A model generated the notes under the pieces. It saw nothing but the letters and a program-made list of their open reading frames with translations. It was not told where the DNA came from and did no database searches. 64,000 nucleotides of DNA, from contig NW_026947546.1 of NCBI RefSeq assembly GCF_034190915.1, positions 868,001-932,000 on the forward strand, given 5' to 3'. Shown in pieces: positions 11,001 through 23,299 of this stretch; position 1 is the stretch's first letter; every line of letters starts with the position of its first letter. Source of the stretch: Cavia porcellus (Eukaryota > Chordata > Mammalia > Rodentia > Caviidae). Both the position numbers and the translations under genes were made by a program.

Positions 11001-12944
11001 TTTCTCACTCCTAGTAGTGAATGTAATGTAACACACACACATACAATGCGCACAACCCCGTGATGTTTTTCTCACTCCTAGTAGTGAATGTAATGTAACA
11101 CACACCCATACAATGCGCACCACCCCGTGATGTTTTTCTCACTCCTACTAGTGAATGTAATGTAACACACACCCATACAATGCGCACCACCCCGTGATGT
11201 TTTTCTCACTCCTACTAGTGAATGTAATGTAACACACACCCATACAATGCGCACCACCCCGTGATGTTTTTCTCACTCCTACGAGTGAATATAATGTAAC
11301 ACACACCCATACAATGCACACCACCCCGTGATGTTTTTCTCACTCCTACGAGTGAATGTAATGTAACACACACACATACAATGCGCACCACCCCGGGATG
11401 ATTTTCTCACTCCTACTAGTGAATGTAATGTAACACACACCCATACAATGCGCACCACCCCGTGATGTTTTTCTCACTCCTACTAGTGAATGTAATGTAA
11501 CACACACCCATACAATGCGCACCACCCCGTGATGTTTTTCTCACTCCTACTAGTGAATCTAATGTAACACACACCCATACAATGCGCACCACCCCGCGAT
11601 GTTTTTCAGAAACCTATCCTACATTGCCACTGCATGTTCCCTCACCTCCCCATGCTGACCACCCCGCGGGGCTTTTCTCCATCCTACATTGCCACTCACT
11701 GCGTTTCCTAATTCAGACCCTCCGATTCACACCACCCCGTGATGTTTTTCTCACTCCTATTAGTGAATGTAATGTAACACACACCCATACAATGCGCACC
11801 ACCCCGTGATGTTTTTCTCACTCCTACTAGTGAATCTAATGTAACACACACCCATACAATGCGCACCACCCCGTGATGTTTTTCTCACTCCTACTAGTGA
11901 ATGTAATGTAACACACACCCATACAATGCGCACCACCCCGTGATGTTTTTCTCACTCCTACTAGTGAATGTAATGTAACACACACCCATACAATGCGCAC
12001 CACCCCGTGATGTTTTTCTCACTCCTACTAGTGAATGTAATGTAACACACACCCATACAATGCACACCACCGCGTGATGTTTTTCTCACTCCTACTAGTG
12101 AATCTAATGTAACACACACCCATACAATGCGCACCACCCCGTGATGTTTTTCTCACTCCTACTAGTGAATGTAATGTAACACACACCCATGCAATGCGCA
12201 CCACCCCGTGATGTTTTTCTCACTCCTACTAGTGAATGTAATGTAACACACACCCATACAATGCGCACCACCGAGTGATGCTTTTCTCACTCCTACTAGT
12301 GAATCTAATGTAACACACACCCATACAATGCGCACCACCCCGTGATGTTTTTCTCACTCCTACTAGTGAATGTAATGTAACACACACCCATACAATGCGC
12401 ACCACCCCGTGATGTTTTTCTCACTCCTACTAGTGAATCTAATGTAACACACACCCATACAATGCGCACCACCCCGCGATGTTTTTCAGAATCCTATCCT
12501 ACATTGCCACTGCATGTTCCCTGACTTCCCCATGCTGACCACCCCGCGGGGATTTTCTCCATCCTATATTGTCACTCACTGCCTTTCCTAATTCAGACCC
12601 TCCGATTCACACCACCCCGTGATGTTTTTCTCACTCCTAGTAGTGAATGTAATGTAACACACACCAATACAATGCGCACCACCCTGTGATGTTTTTCTCA
12701 CTCCTACTAGTGAATCTAATGTAACACACACCCATACAATGCGCACCACCCCGCGATGTTTTTCTCACTCCTACTAGTGAATCTAATGTAACACACACCC
12801 ATACAATGCGCACCACCCCGTGATGTTTTTCTCACTCCTACTAGTGAATGTAATGTAACACACACCCATACAATGCGCACCACCCCGTGATATTTTTCTC
12901 ACTCCTACTAGTGAATGTAATGTAACACACACCCATACAATGCG

Positions 12945-13011
12945 CACCACCGAGTGATGCTTTTCTCACTCCTACTAGTGAATCTAATGTAACACACACC
13001 CATACAATGCG
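12945..13011 (+). repeat. CCGAG-type A monomer (representative)
   Basis: This A variant reads CACCACCGAGTGATGCTTTTC at its head, where the consensus has CACCACCCCGTGATGTTTTTC, and it usually carries GAATCTAATG. Three linked substitutions in one 67-bp unit, seen repeatedly in subdomains I-III and again near 61840, show it is an old distinct subtype and not repeated independent mutation. It typically lies five or six monomers after B2 and nine or ten after B1. Confidence 0.85.
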
Positions 13012-13279
13012 CACCACCCCGTGATGTTTTTCTCACTCCTAGTAGTGAATGTAATGTAACACACACCCATACAATGCGCACCACCCCGTGATGTTTTTCT
13101 CACTCCTAGTAGTGAATGTAATGTAACACACACCCATACAATGCGCACCACCCCGTGATGTTTTTCTCACTCCTACTAGTGAATGTAATGTAACACACAC
13201 CCATACAATGCGCACCACCCCGTGATGTTTTTCTCACTCCTACTAGTGAATGTAATGTAACACACACCCATACAATGCG

Positions 13280-13480
13280 CACCACCCCGTGATGTTTTTC
13301 TCACTCCTACGAGTGAATATAATGTAACACACACCCATACAATGCGCACCACCCCGTGATGTTTTTCTCACTCCTACGAGTGAATGTAATGTAACACACA
13401 CACATACAATGCGCACCACCCCGGGATGATTTTCTCACTCCTACTAGTGAATGTAATGTAACACACACCCATACAATGCG
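13280..13480 (+). repeat. Three-monomer variant cassette (representative)
   Basis: Three consecutive 67-bp monomers carry fixed marks in order: CTACGAGTGAATATAATG; then CTACGAGTG with CACACACACATAC; then CCCCGGGATGATTTTC. The trio recurs across the first 20 kb (for example near 470-600, 2090-2220, 4460-4590, 6680-6810, 9990-10115, 11270-11400, 15740-15870, 17700-17830 and 19400-19530). After 23 kb the third member has usually reverted to CCCCGTGATGTTTTTC while the first two stay linked. In many copies the second member also begins CAATGCACACC. Confidence 0.88.
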
Positions 13481-16400
13481 CACCACCCCGTGATGTTTTT
13501 CTCACTCCTACTAGTGAATCTAATGTAACATACACCCATACAATGCGCACCACCCCGCGATGTTTTTCAGAAACCTATCCTACATTGCCACTGCATGTTC
13601 CCTCACCTCCCCATGCTGACCACCCCGCGGGGCTTTTCTCCATCCTACATTGCCACTCACTGCGTTTCCTAATTCAGACCCTCCGATTCACACCACCCCG
13701 TGATGTTTTTCTCACTCCTATTAGTGAATGTAATGTAACACACACCCATACAATGCGCACCACCCCGTGATGTTTTTCTCACTCCTACTAGTGAATCTAA
13801 TGTAACACACACCCATACAATGCGCACCACCCCGTGATGTTTTTCTCACTCCTACTAGTGAATGTAATGTAACACACACCCATACAATGCGCACCACCCC
13901 GTGATGTTTTTCTCACTCCTACTAGTGAATGTAATGTAACACACACCCATACAATGCGCACCACCCCGTGATGTTTTTCTCACTCCTACTAGTGAATCTA
14001 ATGTAACACACACCCATACAATGCGCACCACCCCGCGATGTTTTTCAGAAACCTATCCTACATTGCCACTGCATGTTCCCTCACCTCCCCATGCTGACCA
14101 CCCCGCGGGGCTTTTCTCCATCCTACATTGCCACTCACTGCGTTTCCTAATTCAGACCCTCCGATTCACACCACCCCGTGATGTTTTTCTCACTCCTATT
14201 AGTGAATGTAATGTAACACACACCCATACAATGCGCACCACCCCGTGATGTTTTTCTCACTCCTACTAGTGAATCTAATGTAACACACACCCATACAATG
14301 CGCACCACCCCGTGATGTTTTTCTCACTCCTACTAGTGAATGTAATGTAACACACACCCATACAATGCGCACCACCCCGTGATGTTTTTCTCACTCCTAC
14401 TAGTGAATGTAATGTAACACACACCCATACAATGCGCACCACCCCGTGATGTTTTTCTCACTCCTACTAGTGAATGTAATGTAACACACACCCATACAAT
14501 GCACACCACCGCGTGATGTTTTTCTCACTCCTACTAGTGAATCTAATGTAACACACACCCATACAATGCGCACCACCCCGTGATGTTTTTCTCACTCCTA
14601 CTAGTGAATGTAATGTAACACACACCCATGCAATGCGCACCACCCCGTGATGTTTTTCTCACTCCTACTAGTGAATGTAATGTAACACACACCCATACAA
14701 TGCGCACCACCGAGTGATGCTTTTCTCACTCCTACTAGTGAATCTAATGTAACACACACCCATACAATGCGCACCACCCCGTGATGTTTTTCTCACTCCT
14801 ACTAGTGAATGTAATGTAACACACACCCATACAATGCGCACCACCCCGTGATGTTTTTCTCACTCCTACTAGTGAATCTAATGTAACACACACCCATACA
14901 ATGCGCACCACCCCGCGATGTTTTTCAGAATCCTATCCTACATTGCCACTGCATGTTCCCTGACTTCCCCATGCTGACCACCCCGCGGGGATTTTCTCCA
15001 TCCTATATTGTCACTCACTGCCTTTCCTAATTCAGACCCTCCGATTCACACCACCCCGTGATGTTTTTCTCACTCCTAGTAGTGAATGTAATGTAACACA
15101 CACCAATACAATGCGCACCACCCTGTGATGTTTTTCTCACTCCTACTAGTGAATCTAATGTAACACACACCCATACAATGCGCACCACCCCGCGATGTTT
15201 TTCTCACTCCTACTAGTGAATCTAATGTAACACACACCCATACAATGCGCACCACCCCGTGATGTTTTTCTCACTCCTACTAGTGAATGTAATGTAACAC
15301 ACACCCATACAATGCGCACCACCCCGTGATATTTTTCTCACTCCTACTAGTGAATGTAATGTAACACACACCCATACAATGCGCACCACCGAGTGATGCT
15401 TTTCTCACTCCTACTAGTGAATCTAATGTAACACACACCCATACAATGCGCACCACCCCGTGATGTTTTTCTCACTCCTAGTAGTGAATGTAATGTAACA
15501 CACACCCATACAATGCGCACCACCCCGTGATGTTTTTCTCACTCCTAGTAGTGAATGTAATGTAACACACACCCATACAATGCGCACCACCCCGTGATGT
15601 TTTTCTCACTCCTACTAGTGAATGTAATGTAACACACACCCATACAATGCGCACCACCCCGTGATGTTTTTCTCACTCCTACTAGTGAATGTAATGTAAC
15701 ACACACCCATACAATGCGCACCACCCCGTGATGTTTTTCTCACTCCTACGAGTGAATATAATGTAACACACACCCATACAATGCGCACCACCCCGTGATG
15801 TTTTTCTCACTCCTACGAGTGAATGTAATGTAACACACACACATACAATGCGCACCACCCCGGGATGATTTTCTCACTCCTACTAGTGAATGTAATGTAA
15901 CACACACCCATACAATGCGCACCACCCCGTGATGTTTTTCTCACTCCTACTAGTGAATCTAATGTAACATACACCCATACAATGCGCACCACCCCGCGAT
16001 GTTTTTCAGAAACCTATCCTACATTGCCACTGCATGTTCCCTCACCTCCCCATGCTGACCACCCCGCGGGGCTTTTCTCCATCCTACATTGCCACTCACT
16101 GCGTTTCCTAATTCAGACCCTCCGATTCACACCACCCCGTGATGTTTTTCTCACTCCTATTAGTGAATGTAATGTAACACACACCCATACAATGCGCACC
16201 ACCCCGTGATGTTTTTCTCACTCCTACTAGTGAATCTAATGTAACACACACCCATACAATGCGCACCACCCCGTGATGTTTTTCTCACTCCTACTAGTGA
16301 ATGTAATGTAACACACACCCATACAATGCGCACCACCCCGTGATGTTTTTCTCACTCCTACTAGTGAATGTAATGTAACACACACCCATACAATGCGCAC

Positions 16401-19400
16401 CACCCCGTGATGTTTTTCTCACTCCTACTAGTGAATGTAATGTAACACACACCCATACAATGCACACCACCGCGTGATGTTTTTCTCACTCCTACTAGTG
16501 AATCTAATGTAACACACACCCATACAATGCGCACCACCCCGTGATGTTTTTCTCACTCCTACTAGTGAATGTAATGTAACACACACCCATGCAATGCGCA
16601 CCACCCCGTGATGTTTTTCTCACTCCTACTAGTGAATGTAATGTAATACACACCCATACAATGCGCACCACCGAGTGATGCTTTTCTCACTCCTACTAGT
16701 GAATCTAATGTAACACACACCCATACAATGCGCACCACCCCGTGATGTTTTTCTCACTCCTACTAGTGAATGTAATGTAACACACACCCATACAATGCGC
16801 ACCACCCCGTGATGTTTTTCTCACTCCTACTAGTGAATCTAATGTAACACACACCCATACAATGCGCACCACCCCGCGATGTTTTTCAGAATCCTATCCT
16901 ACATTGCCACTGCATGTTCCCTGACTTCCCCATGCTGACCACCCCGCGGGGATTTTCTCCATCCTATATTGTCACTCACTGCCTTTCCTAATTCAGACCC
17001 TCCGATTCACACCACCCCGTGATGTTTTTCTCACTCCTAGTAGTGAATGTAATGTAACACACACCAATACAATGCGCACCACCCTGTGATGTTTTTCTCA
17101 CTCCTACTAGTGTATCTAATGTAACACACACCCATACAATGCGCACCACCCCGTGATGTTTTTCTCACTCCTATTAGTGAATCTAATGTAACACACACCC
17201 ATACAATGCGCACCACCCCGTGATGTTTTTCTCACTCCTACTAGTGAATGTAATGTAACACACACCCATACAATGCGCACCACCCCGTGATATTTTTCTC
17301 ACTCCTACTAGTGAATGTAATGTAACACACACCCATACAATGCGCACCACCGAGTGATGCTTTTCTCACTCCTACTAGTGAATCTAATGTAACACACACC
17401 CATACAATGCGCACCACCCCGTGATGTTTTTCTCACTCCTAGTAGTGAATGTAATGTAACACACACCCATACAATGCGCACCACCCCGTGATGTTTTTCT
17501 CACTCCTAGTAGTGAATGTAATGTAACACACACCCATACAATGCGCACCACCCCGTGATGTTTTTCTCACTCCTACTAGTGAATGTAATGTAACACACAC
17601 CCATACAATGCGCACCACCCCGTGATGTTTTTCTCACTCCTACTAGTGAATGTAATGTAACACACACCCATACAATGCGCACCACCCCGTGATGTTTTTC
17701 TCACTCCTACGAGTGAATATAATGTAACACACACCCATACAATGCGCACCACCCCGTGATGTTTTTCTCACTCCTACGAGTGAATGTAATGTAACACACA
17801 CACATACAATGCGCACCACCCCGGGATGATTTTCTCACTCCTACTAGTGAATGTAATGTAACACACACCCATACAATGCGCACCACCCCGTGATGTTTTT
17901 CTCACTCCTACTAGTGAATGTAATGTAACACACACCCATACAATGCGCACCACCCCGTGATGTTTTTCTCACTCCTACTAGTGAATCTAATGTAACACAC
18001 ACCCATACAATGCGCACCACCCTGCGATGTTTTTCAGAAACCTATCCTACATTGCCACTGCATGTTCCCTGACCTCCCCATGCTGACCACCCCGCGGGGC
18101 TTTTCTCCATCCTACATTGCCACTCACTGCGTTTCCTAATTCAGACCCTCCGATTCACACCACCCCGTGATGTTTTTCTCACTCCTATTAGTGAATGTAA
18201 TGTAACACACACCCATACAATGCGCACCACCCCGTGATGTTTTTCTCACTCCTACTAGTGAATCTAATGTAACACACACCCATACAATGCGCACCACCCC
18301 GTGATGTTTTTCTCACTCCTACTAGTGAATGTAATGTAACACACAGCCATACAATGCGCACCACCGAGTGATGCTTTTCTCACTCCTACTAGTGAATCTA
18401 ATGTAACACACACCCATACAATGCGCACCACCCCGTGATGTTTTTCTCACTCCTACTAGTGAATGTAATGTAACACACACCCATACAATGCGCACCACCC
18501 CGTGATGTTTTTCTCACTCCTACTCGTGAATCTAATGTAACACACACCCATACAATGCGCACCACCCCGCGATGTTTTTCAGAATCCTATCCTACATTGC
18601 CACTGCATGTTCCCTGACTTCCCCATGCTGACCACCCCGCGGGGATTTTCTCCATCCTATATTGTCACTCACTGCCTTTCCTAATTCAGACCCTCCGATT
18701 CACACCACCCCGTGATGTTTTTCTCACCCCTAGTAGTGAATGTAATGTAACACACACCAATACAATGCGCACCACCCTGTGATGTTTTTCTCACTCCTAC
18801 TAGTGAATCTAATGTAACACACACCCATACAATGCGCACCACCCCGTGATGTTTTTCTCACTCCTACTAGTGAATCTAATGTAACACACACCCATACAAT
18901 GCGCACCACTCCGTGATGTTTTTCTCACTCCTACTAGTGAATGTAATGTAACACACACCCATACAATGCGCACCACCCCGTGATATTTTTCTCACTCCTA
19001 CTAGTGAATGTAATGTAACACACACCCATACAATGCGCACCACCGAGTGATGCTTTTCTCACTCCTACTAGTGAATCTAATGTAACACACACCCATACAA
19101 TGCGCACCACCCCGTGATGTTTTTCTCACTCCTAGTAGTGAATGTAATGTAACACACACCCATACAATGCGCACCACCCCGTGATGTTTTTCTCACTCCT
19201 AGTAGTGAATGTAATGTAACACACACCCATACAATGCGCACCACCCCGTGATGTTTTTCTCACTCCTACTAGTGAATGTAATGTAACACACACCCATACA
19301 ATGCGCACCACCCCGTGATGTTTTTCTCACTCCTACTAGTGAATGTAATGTAACACACACCCATACAATGCGCACCACCCCGTGATGTTTTTCTCACTCC

Positions 19401-19850
19401 TACGAGTGAATATAATGTAACACACACCCATACAATGCGCACCACCCCGTGATGTTTTTCTCACTCCTACGAGTGAATGTAATGTAACACACACACATAC
19501 AATGCGCACCACCCCGGGATGATTTTCTCACTCCTACTAGTGAATGTAATGTAACACACACCCATACAATGCGCACCACCCCGTGATGTTTTTCTCACTC
19601 CTACTAGTGAATGTAATGTAACACACACCCATACAATGCGCACCACCCCGTGATGTTTTTCTCACTCCTACTAGTGAATCTAATGTAACACACACCCATA
19701 CAATGCGCACCACCCCGCGATGTTTTTCAGAAACCTATCCTACATTGCCACTGCATGTTCCCTGACCTCCCCATGCTGACCACCCCGCGGGGCTTTTCTC
19801 CATCCTACATTGCCACTCACTGCGTTTCCTAATTCAGACCCTCCGATTCA

Positions 19851-21592
19851 CACCACCCCGTGATGTTTTTCTCACTCCTATTAGTGAATGTAATGTAACA
19901 CACACCCATACAATGCGCACCACCCCGTGATGTTTTTCTCACTCCTACTAGTGAATCTAATGTAACACACACCCATACAATGCGCACCACCCCGTGATGT
20001 TTTTCTCACTCCTACTAGTGAATGTAATGTAACACACACCCATACAATGCGCACCACCCCGTGATGTTTTTCTCACTCCTACTAGTGAATGTAATGTAAC
20101 ACACACCCATACAATGCGCACCACCCCGTGATGTTTTTCTCACTCCTACTAGTGAATGTAATGTAACACACACCCATACAATGCACACCACCGCGTGATG
20201 TTTTTCTCACTCCTACTAGTGAATCTAATGTAACACACACCCATACAATGCGCACCACTCCGTGATGTTTTTCTCACTCCTACTAGTGAATGTAATGTAA
20301 CACACACCCATACAATGCGCACCACCCCGTGATGTTTTTCTCACTCCTACTAGTGAATGTAATGTAACACACACCCATACAATGCGCACCACCGAGTGAT
20401 GCTTTTCTCACTCCTACTAGTGAATCTAATGTAACACACACCCATACAATGCGCACCACCCCGTGATGTTTTTCTCACTCCTACTAGTGAATGTAATGTA
20501 ACACACACCCATACAATGCGCACCACCCCGTGATGTTTTTCTCACTCCTGCTAGTGAATGTAATGTAACACACACCCATACAATGCGCACCACCCCGTGA
20601 TGTTTTTCTCACTCCTACTAGTGAATGTAATGTAACACACACCCATACAATGCGTACCACCCCGTGATGTTTTTCTCACTCCTACGAGTGAATATAATGT
20701 AACACACACCCATACAATGCACACCACCCCGTGATGTTTTTCTCACTCCTACGAGTGAATGTAATGTAACACACACACATACAATGCGCACCACCCCGTG
20801 ATGTTTTTCTCACTCCTACTAGTGAATGTAATGTAACACACACCCATACAATGCGCACCACCCCGTGATGTTTTTCTCACTCCTACTAGTGAATCTAATG
20901 TAACACACACCCATACAATGCGCACCACCCCTTGATGTTTTTCTCACTCCTACTAGTGAATGTAATGTAACACACACCCATACAATGCGCACCACCCCGT
21001 GATGTTTTTCTCACTCCTACTAGTGAATGTAATGTAACACACACCCATACAATGCGCACCACCCCGTGATGTTTTTCTCACTCCTACTAGTGAATCTAAT
21101 GTAACACACACCCATACAATGCACACCACCCCGTGACGTTTTTCTCACTCCTACGAGTGAATGTAATGTAACACACACCCATACAATGCGCACCACCCCG
21201 GAATGATTTTCTCACTCCTACTAGTGAATGTAATGTAACACACACCCATACAATGCGCACCACCCCGTGATGTTTTTCTCACTCCTACTAGTGAATGTAA
21301 TGTAACACACACCCATACAATGCGCACCACCCCGTGATGTTTTTCTCACTCCTACTAGTGAATCTAATGTAACACACACCCATATAATGCGCACCACCCC
21401 GTGATGTTTTTCGCACTCCTACGAGTGAATGTAATGTAACACACACCCATACAATGCGCACCACCCCGTGATGTTTTTCTCACTCCTACTAGTGAATGTA
21501 ATGTAACACACACCCATACAATGCGCACCACCCCGTGATGTTTGTCTCACTCCTACTAGTGAATCTAATGTAACACACACCCATACAATGCG
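19851..21592 (+). repeat. Longest pure A run (26 monomers), family transition zone
   Basis: This 1742-bp stretch is exactly 26 x 67 bp with no B dimer, the longest in the window. To its left B dimers are B1/B2, to its right B3-B6 appear for the first time. The left part carries monomer variants typical of runs after B1 (CACACCACCGCGTGATG near 20190, CCACCGAGTGATGC near 20393). The right part carries CCCCTTGATG, CCCCGGAATGATTTTC and TTTGTCTCAC, typical of the B3 domain. It is therefore a junction between two related higher-order families inside one array. Confidence 0.85.
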
Positions 21593-21735
21593 CACCACCC
21601 CGCGATGTTTTTCAGAATCCTATCCTACATTGCCACTGCATGTTCCCTGACCTCCCCATGGTGACCACCCCGCGGGGCTTTTCTCCATCCTACATTGCCA
21701 CTCACTGCCTTTCCTAATTCAGACCCTCCGATTCA
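21593..21735 (+). repeat. B dimer type B3 (representative)
   Basis: B3 has 18 copies, starting at 21593, 30269, 34482, 37600, 41469, 44319, 46959, 48661, 50363, 51108, 52533, 53279, 55794, 56539, 57964, 58710, 60135 and 63253. The marks are CAGAATCCT, CCCCATGGTGACC (other types have ATGCTGACC) and ACTGCCTTTCC. In most copies after 34 kb the adjacent CCACCCCGCGGGG has become CCACACCGCGGGG, breaking the palindrome. The A monomer before B3 usually has TTTGTCTCAC instead of TTTTTCTCAC, and the one after it has CACACACACATAC. B3 is absent before 21.5 kb. Confidence 0.94.
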
Positions 21736-22204
21736 CACCACCCCGTGATGATTTTCTCACTCCTATTAGTGAATGTAATGTAACACACACACATACAATG
21801 CGCACCACCCCGTGATGTTTTTCTCACTCCTACGAGTGAATATAATGTAACACACACCCATACAATGCGCACCACCCCGTGATGTTTTTCTCACTCTTAC
21901 GAGTGAATGTAATGTAACACACACCCATACAATGCGCACCACCCCGTGATGTTTTTCTCACTCCTACGAGTGAATATAATGTAACACACACCCATACAAT
22001 GCGCACCACCCCGTGATGTTTTTCTCACTCCTACTAGTGAATCTAATGTAACACACACCCATACAATGCGCACCACCCCTTGATGTTTTTCTCACTCCTA
22101 CTAGTGAATGTAATGTAACACACACCCATACAATGCGCACCACCCCGTGATGTTTTTCTCACTCCTACTAGTGAATCTAATGTAACACACACCCATACAA
22201 TGCG

Positions 22205-22347
22205 CACCACCCTGCGATGTTTTTCAGAATCCTATCCTACATTGCCACTGCATGTTCCCTGACCTCCCCATGCTGACCACCCCGCGGGGCTTTTCTCCAT
22301 CCTATATTGCCACTCACTGCCTTTCCTAATTCAGACCCTCTGATTCA
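22205..22347 (+). repeat. B dimer type B4 (representative)
   Basis: B4 has 18 copies, starting at 22205, 24716, 25672, 30881, 31904, 35094, 38891, 42081, 44931, 47571, 49273, 51720, 53891, 54704, 57151, 59322, 60747 and 63865 (the last is cut by the window end). The marks are TATATTGCCACTCACTGCC and ACCCTCTGATT (other types have CTCCGATT). The next A monomer carries CTATTCGTG and CCATAAAATG. Copies at 51720, 53891, 57151 and 59322 form a subset with GGGGCTTGTC and CCTAAGTCAG. A later subset has CCACCACGCGGGG in place of CCACCCCGCGGGG. B4 is absent before 22.2 kb. Confidence 0.94.
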
Positions 22348-22615
22348 CACCACCCCGTGATGTTTTTCTCACTCCTATTCGTGAATGTAATGTAACACAC
22401 ACCCATAAAATGCGCACCACCCCGTGATGTTTTTCTCACTCCTACTAGTGAATGTAATGTAACACACACCCATACAATGCGCACCACCCCGTGATGTTTT
22501 TCTCACTCCTACTAGTGAATGTAATGTAACACACACCCATACAATGCGCACCACCCCGTGATGTTTTTTTCAATCCTACTTGTGAATCTAATGTAACACA
22601 CACCCATACAATGCG

Positions 22616-22758
22616 CAACACCCCGCGATGTTTTTCAGAATCCTATCCTACATTGCCACTGCATGTTCCCTGACCTCCCCATGCTGACCACCCCGCGGGG
22701 CTTTTCTCCATCCTACATTGCCACTCACTGCCTATCCTAATTCAGACCCTCCGATTCA
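22616..22758 (+). repeat. B dimer type B5 (representative)
   Basis: B5 has 13 copies, starting at 22616, 25127, 26083, 31292, 32315, 35505, 38279, 39302, 42492, 47982, 49684, 55115 and 61158. The mark is ACTGCCTATCC (others have CTTTCC or GTTTCC), together with CAGAATCCT and CCTACATTGCC. The A monomer before it typically has CTACTTGTGAATCT. In twelve of the thirteen copies the preceding B is B4 and the gap is exactly four A monomers; the exception, 38279, follows a B3 after eight. The copy at 55115 has a private change (CCTATGCTAC). Confidence 0.93.
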
Positions 22759-23026
22759 CACCACTCCGTGATGTTTTTCTCACTCCTATTAGTGAATGTA
22801 ATGTAACACACACCCATACAATGCGCACCACCCCGTGATGTTTTTCTCACTCCTACTAGTGAATGTAATGTAACACACACCCATACAATGCGCACCACCC
22901 CGTGATGTTTTTCTCACTCCTACTAGTGAATGTAATGTAACACACACCCATACAATGCGCACCACCCCGTGATGTTTTTCTCACTCCTACTAGTGAATCT
23001 AATGTAACACACACCCATACAATGAG

Positions 23027-23169
23027 CACCACCCCGCGATGTTTTTCAGAAGCCTATCCTACATTGCCACTGCATGTTCCCTGACCTCCCCATGCTGACC
23101 ACCCCGCGGGGCTTTTCTCCATGCTACATTGCCACTCACTGCCTTTCCTAATTCAGACCCTCCGATTCA
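23027..23169 (+). repeat. B dimer type B6 (representative)
   Basis: B6 has only four copies, starting at 23027, 26494, 32726 and 39713. The marks are CAGAAGCCT and CTCCATGCTACATTGCC. The A monomer before each has CAATGAGCACC, and the two after each have CTAGTAG then GCGTACCACC. Each B6 is preceded by B5 at a distance of four A monomers and followed by a run of twelve A units, the second of which is the 63-bp deletion monomer, then by B1. This constant neighbourhood shows the four copies descend from one ancestral block by large duplications rather than arising separately. Confidence 0.93.
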
Positions 23170-23236
23170 CACCACCCCGTGATGTTTTTCTCACTCCTAG
23201 TAGTGAATGTAATGTAACACACACCCATACAATGCG

Positions 23237-23299
23237 TACCACCCCGTGATGTTTTTCTCACTCCTACTAGTGAATGTAATGTAACACCCATACAATGCG
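23237..23299 (+). repeat. 63-bp A monomer, 4-bp deletion, copy 1
   Basis: The sequence reads GTAACACCCATAC (23281-23293) where the consensus is GTAACACACACCCATAC, a loss of one ACAC. The monomer is the second after a B6 dimer and begins with TACCACCCCG instead of CACCACCCCG. Contraction of a short CA run by slippage is the simplest cause. Confidence 0.95.

Larger units (their letters stand above)
11540..16418 (+). repeat. Tandem segmental duplication, period 2439 bp
   Basis: Anchors 11607, 12487 and 13568 recur at 14046, 14926 and 16007, all at +2439. Private markers recur at the same offset: GTAACATACACCC (near 13528 and 15967), CCGTGATATTTTTC (near 12888 and 15327), CACCCCGCGATG inside an A run (near 12750 and 15189), CCCATGCAATG (near 12187 and 14626) and the B1 change TTCCCTCACC. 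The copies look nearly identical, so the event is recent. Edges are approximate to within a few monomers. Confidence 0.88.
5847..19850 (+). repeat. Array subdomain II: B2/B1 alternating superunits
   Basis: B2 and B1 dimers alternate, except for one B1-B1 pair at 13548/14026. A-run lengths in order are 15, 11, 15, 19, 15, 11, 14, 5, 11, 14, 11, 15, 6, 15. Runs of 15 then 11 give a 2028-bp superunit, seen from anchor 5867 to 7895 and from 10459 to 12487. The run after B2 carries the CTACGAG cassette; the run after B1 carries CACACCACCGCGTGATG and CCACCGAGTGATGC variants. The odd lengths (19, 5, 6) look like products of unequal exchange between superunits out of register. Confidence 0.9.

Noticed and set aside
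13414..13480. CENP-B box in the CCCCGGGATGATTTTC monomer
   Set aside because: The CCCGG part of a reverse-strand box fits but the required CGAA is missing (TTCT instead). TTCG in the CTATTCG variant is likewise not followed by CGGG.
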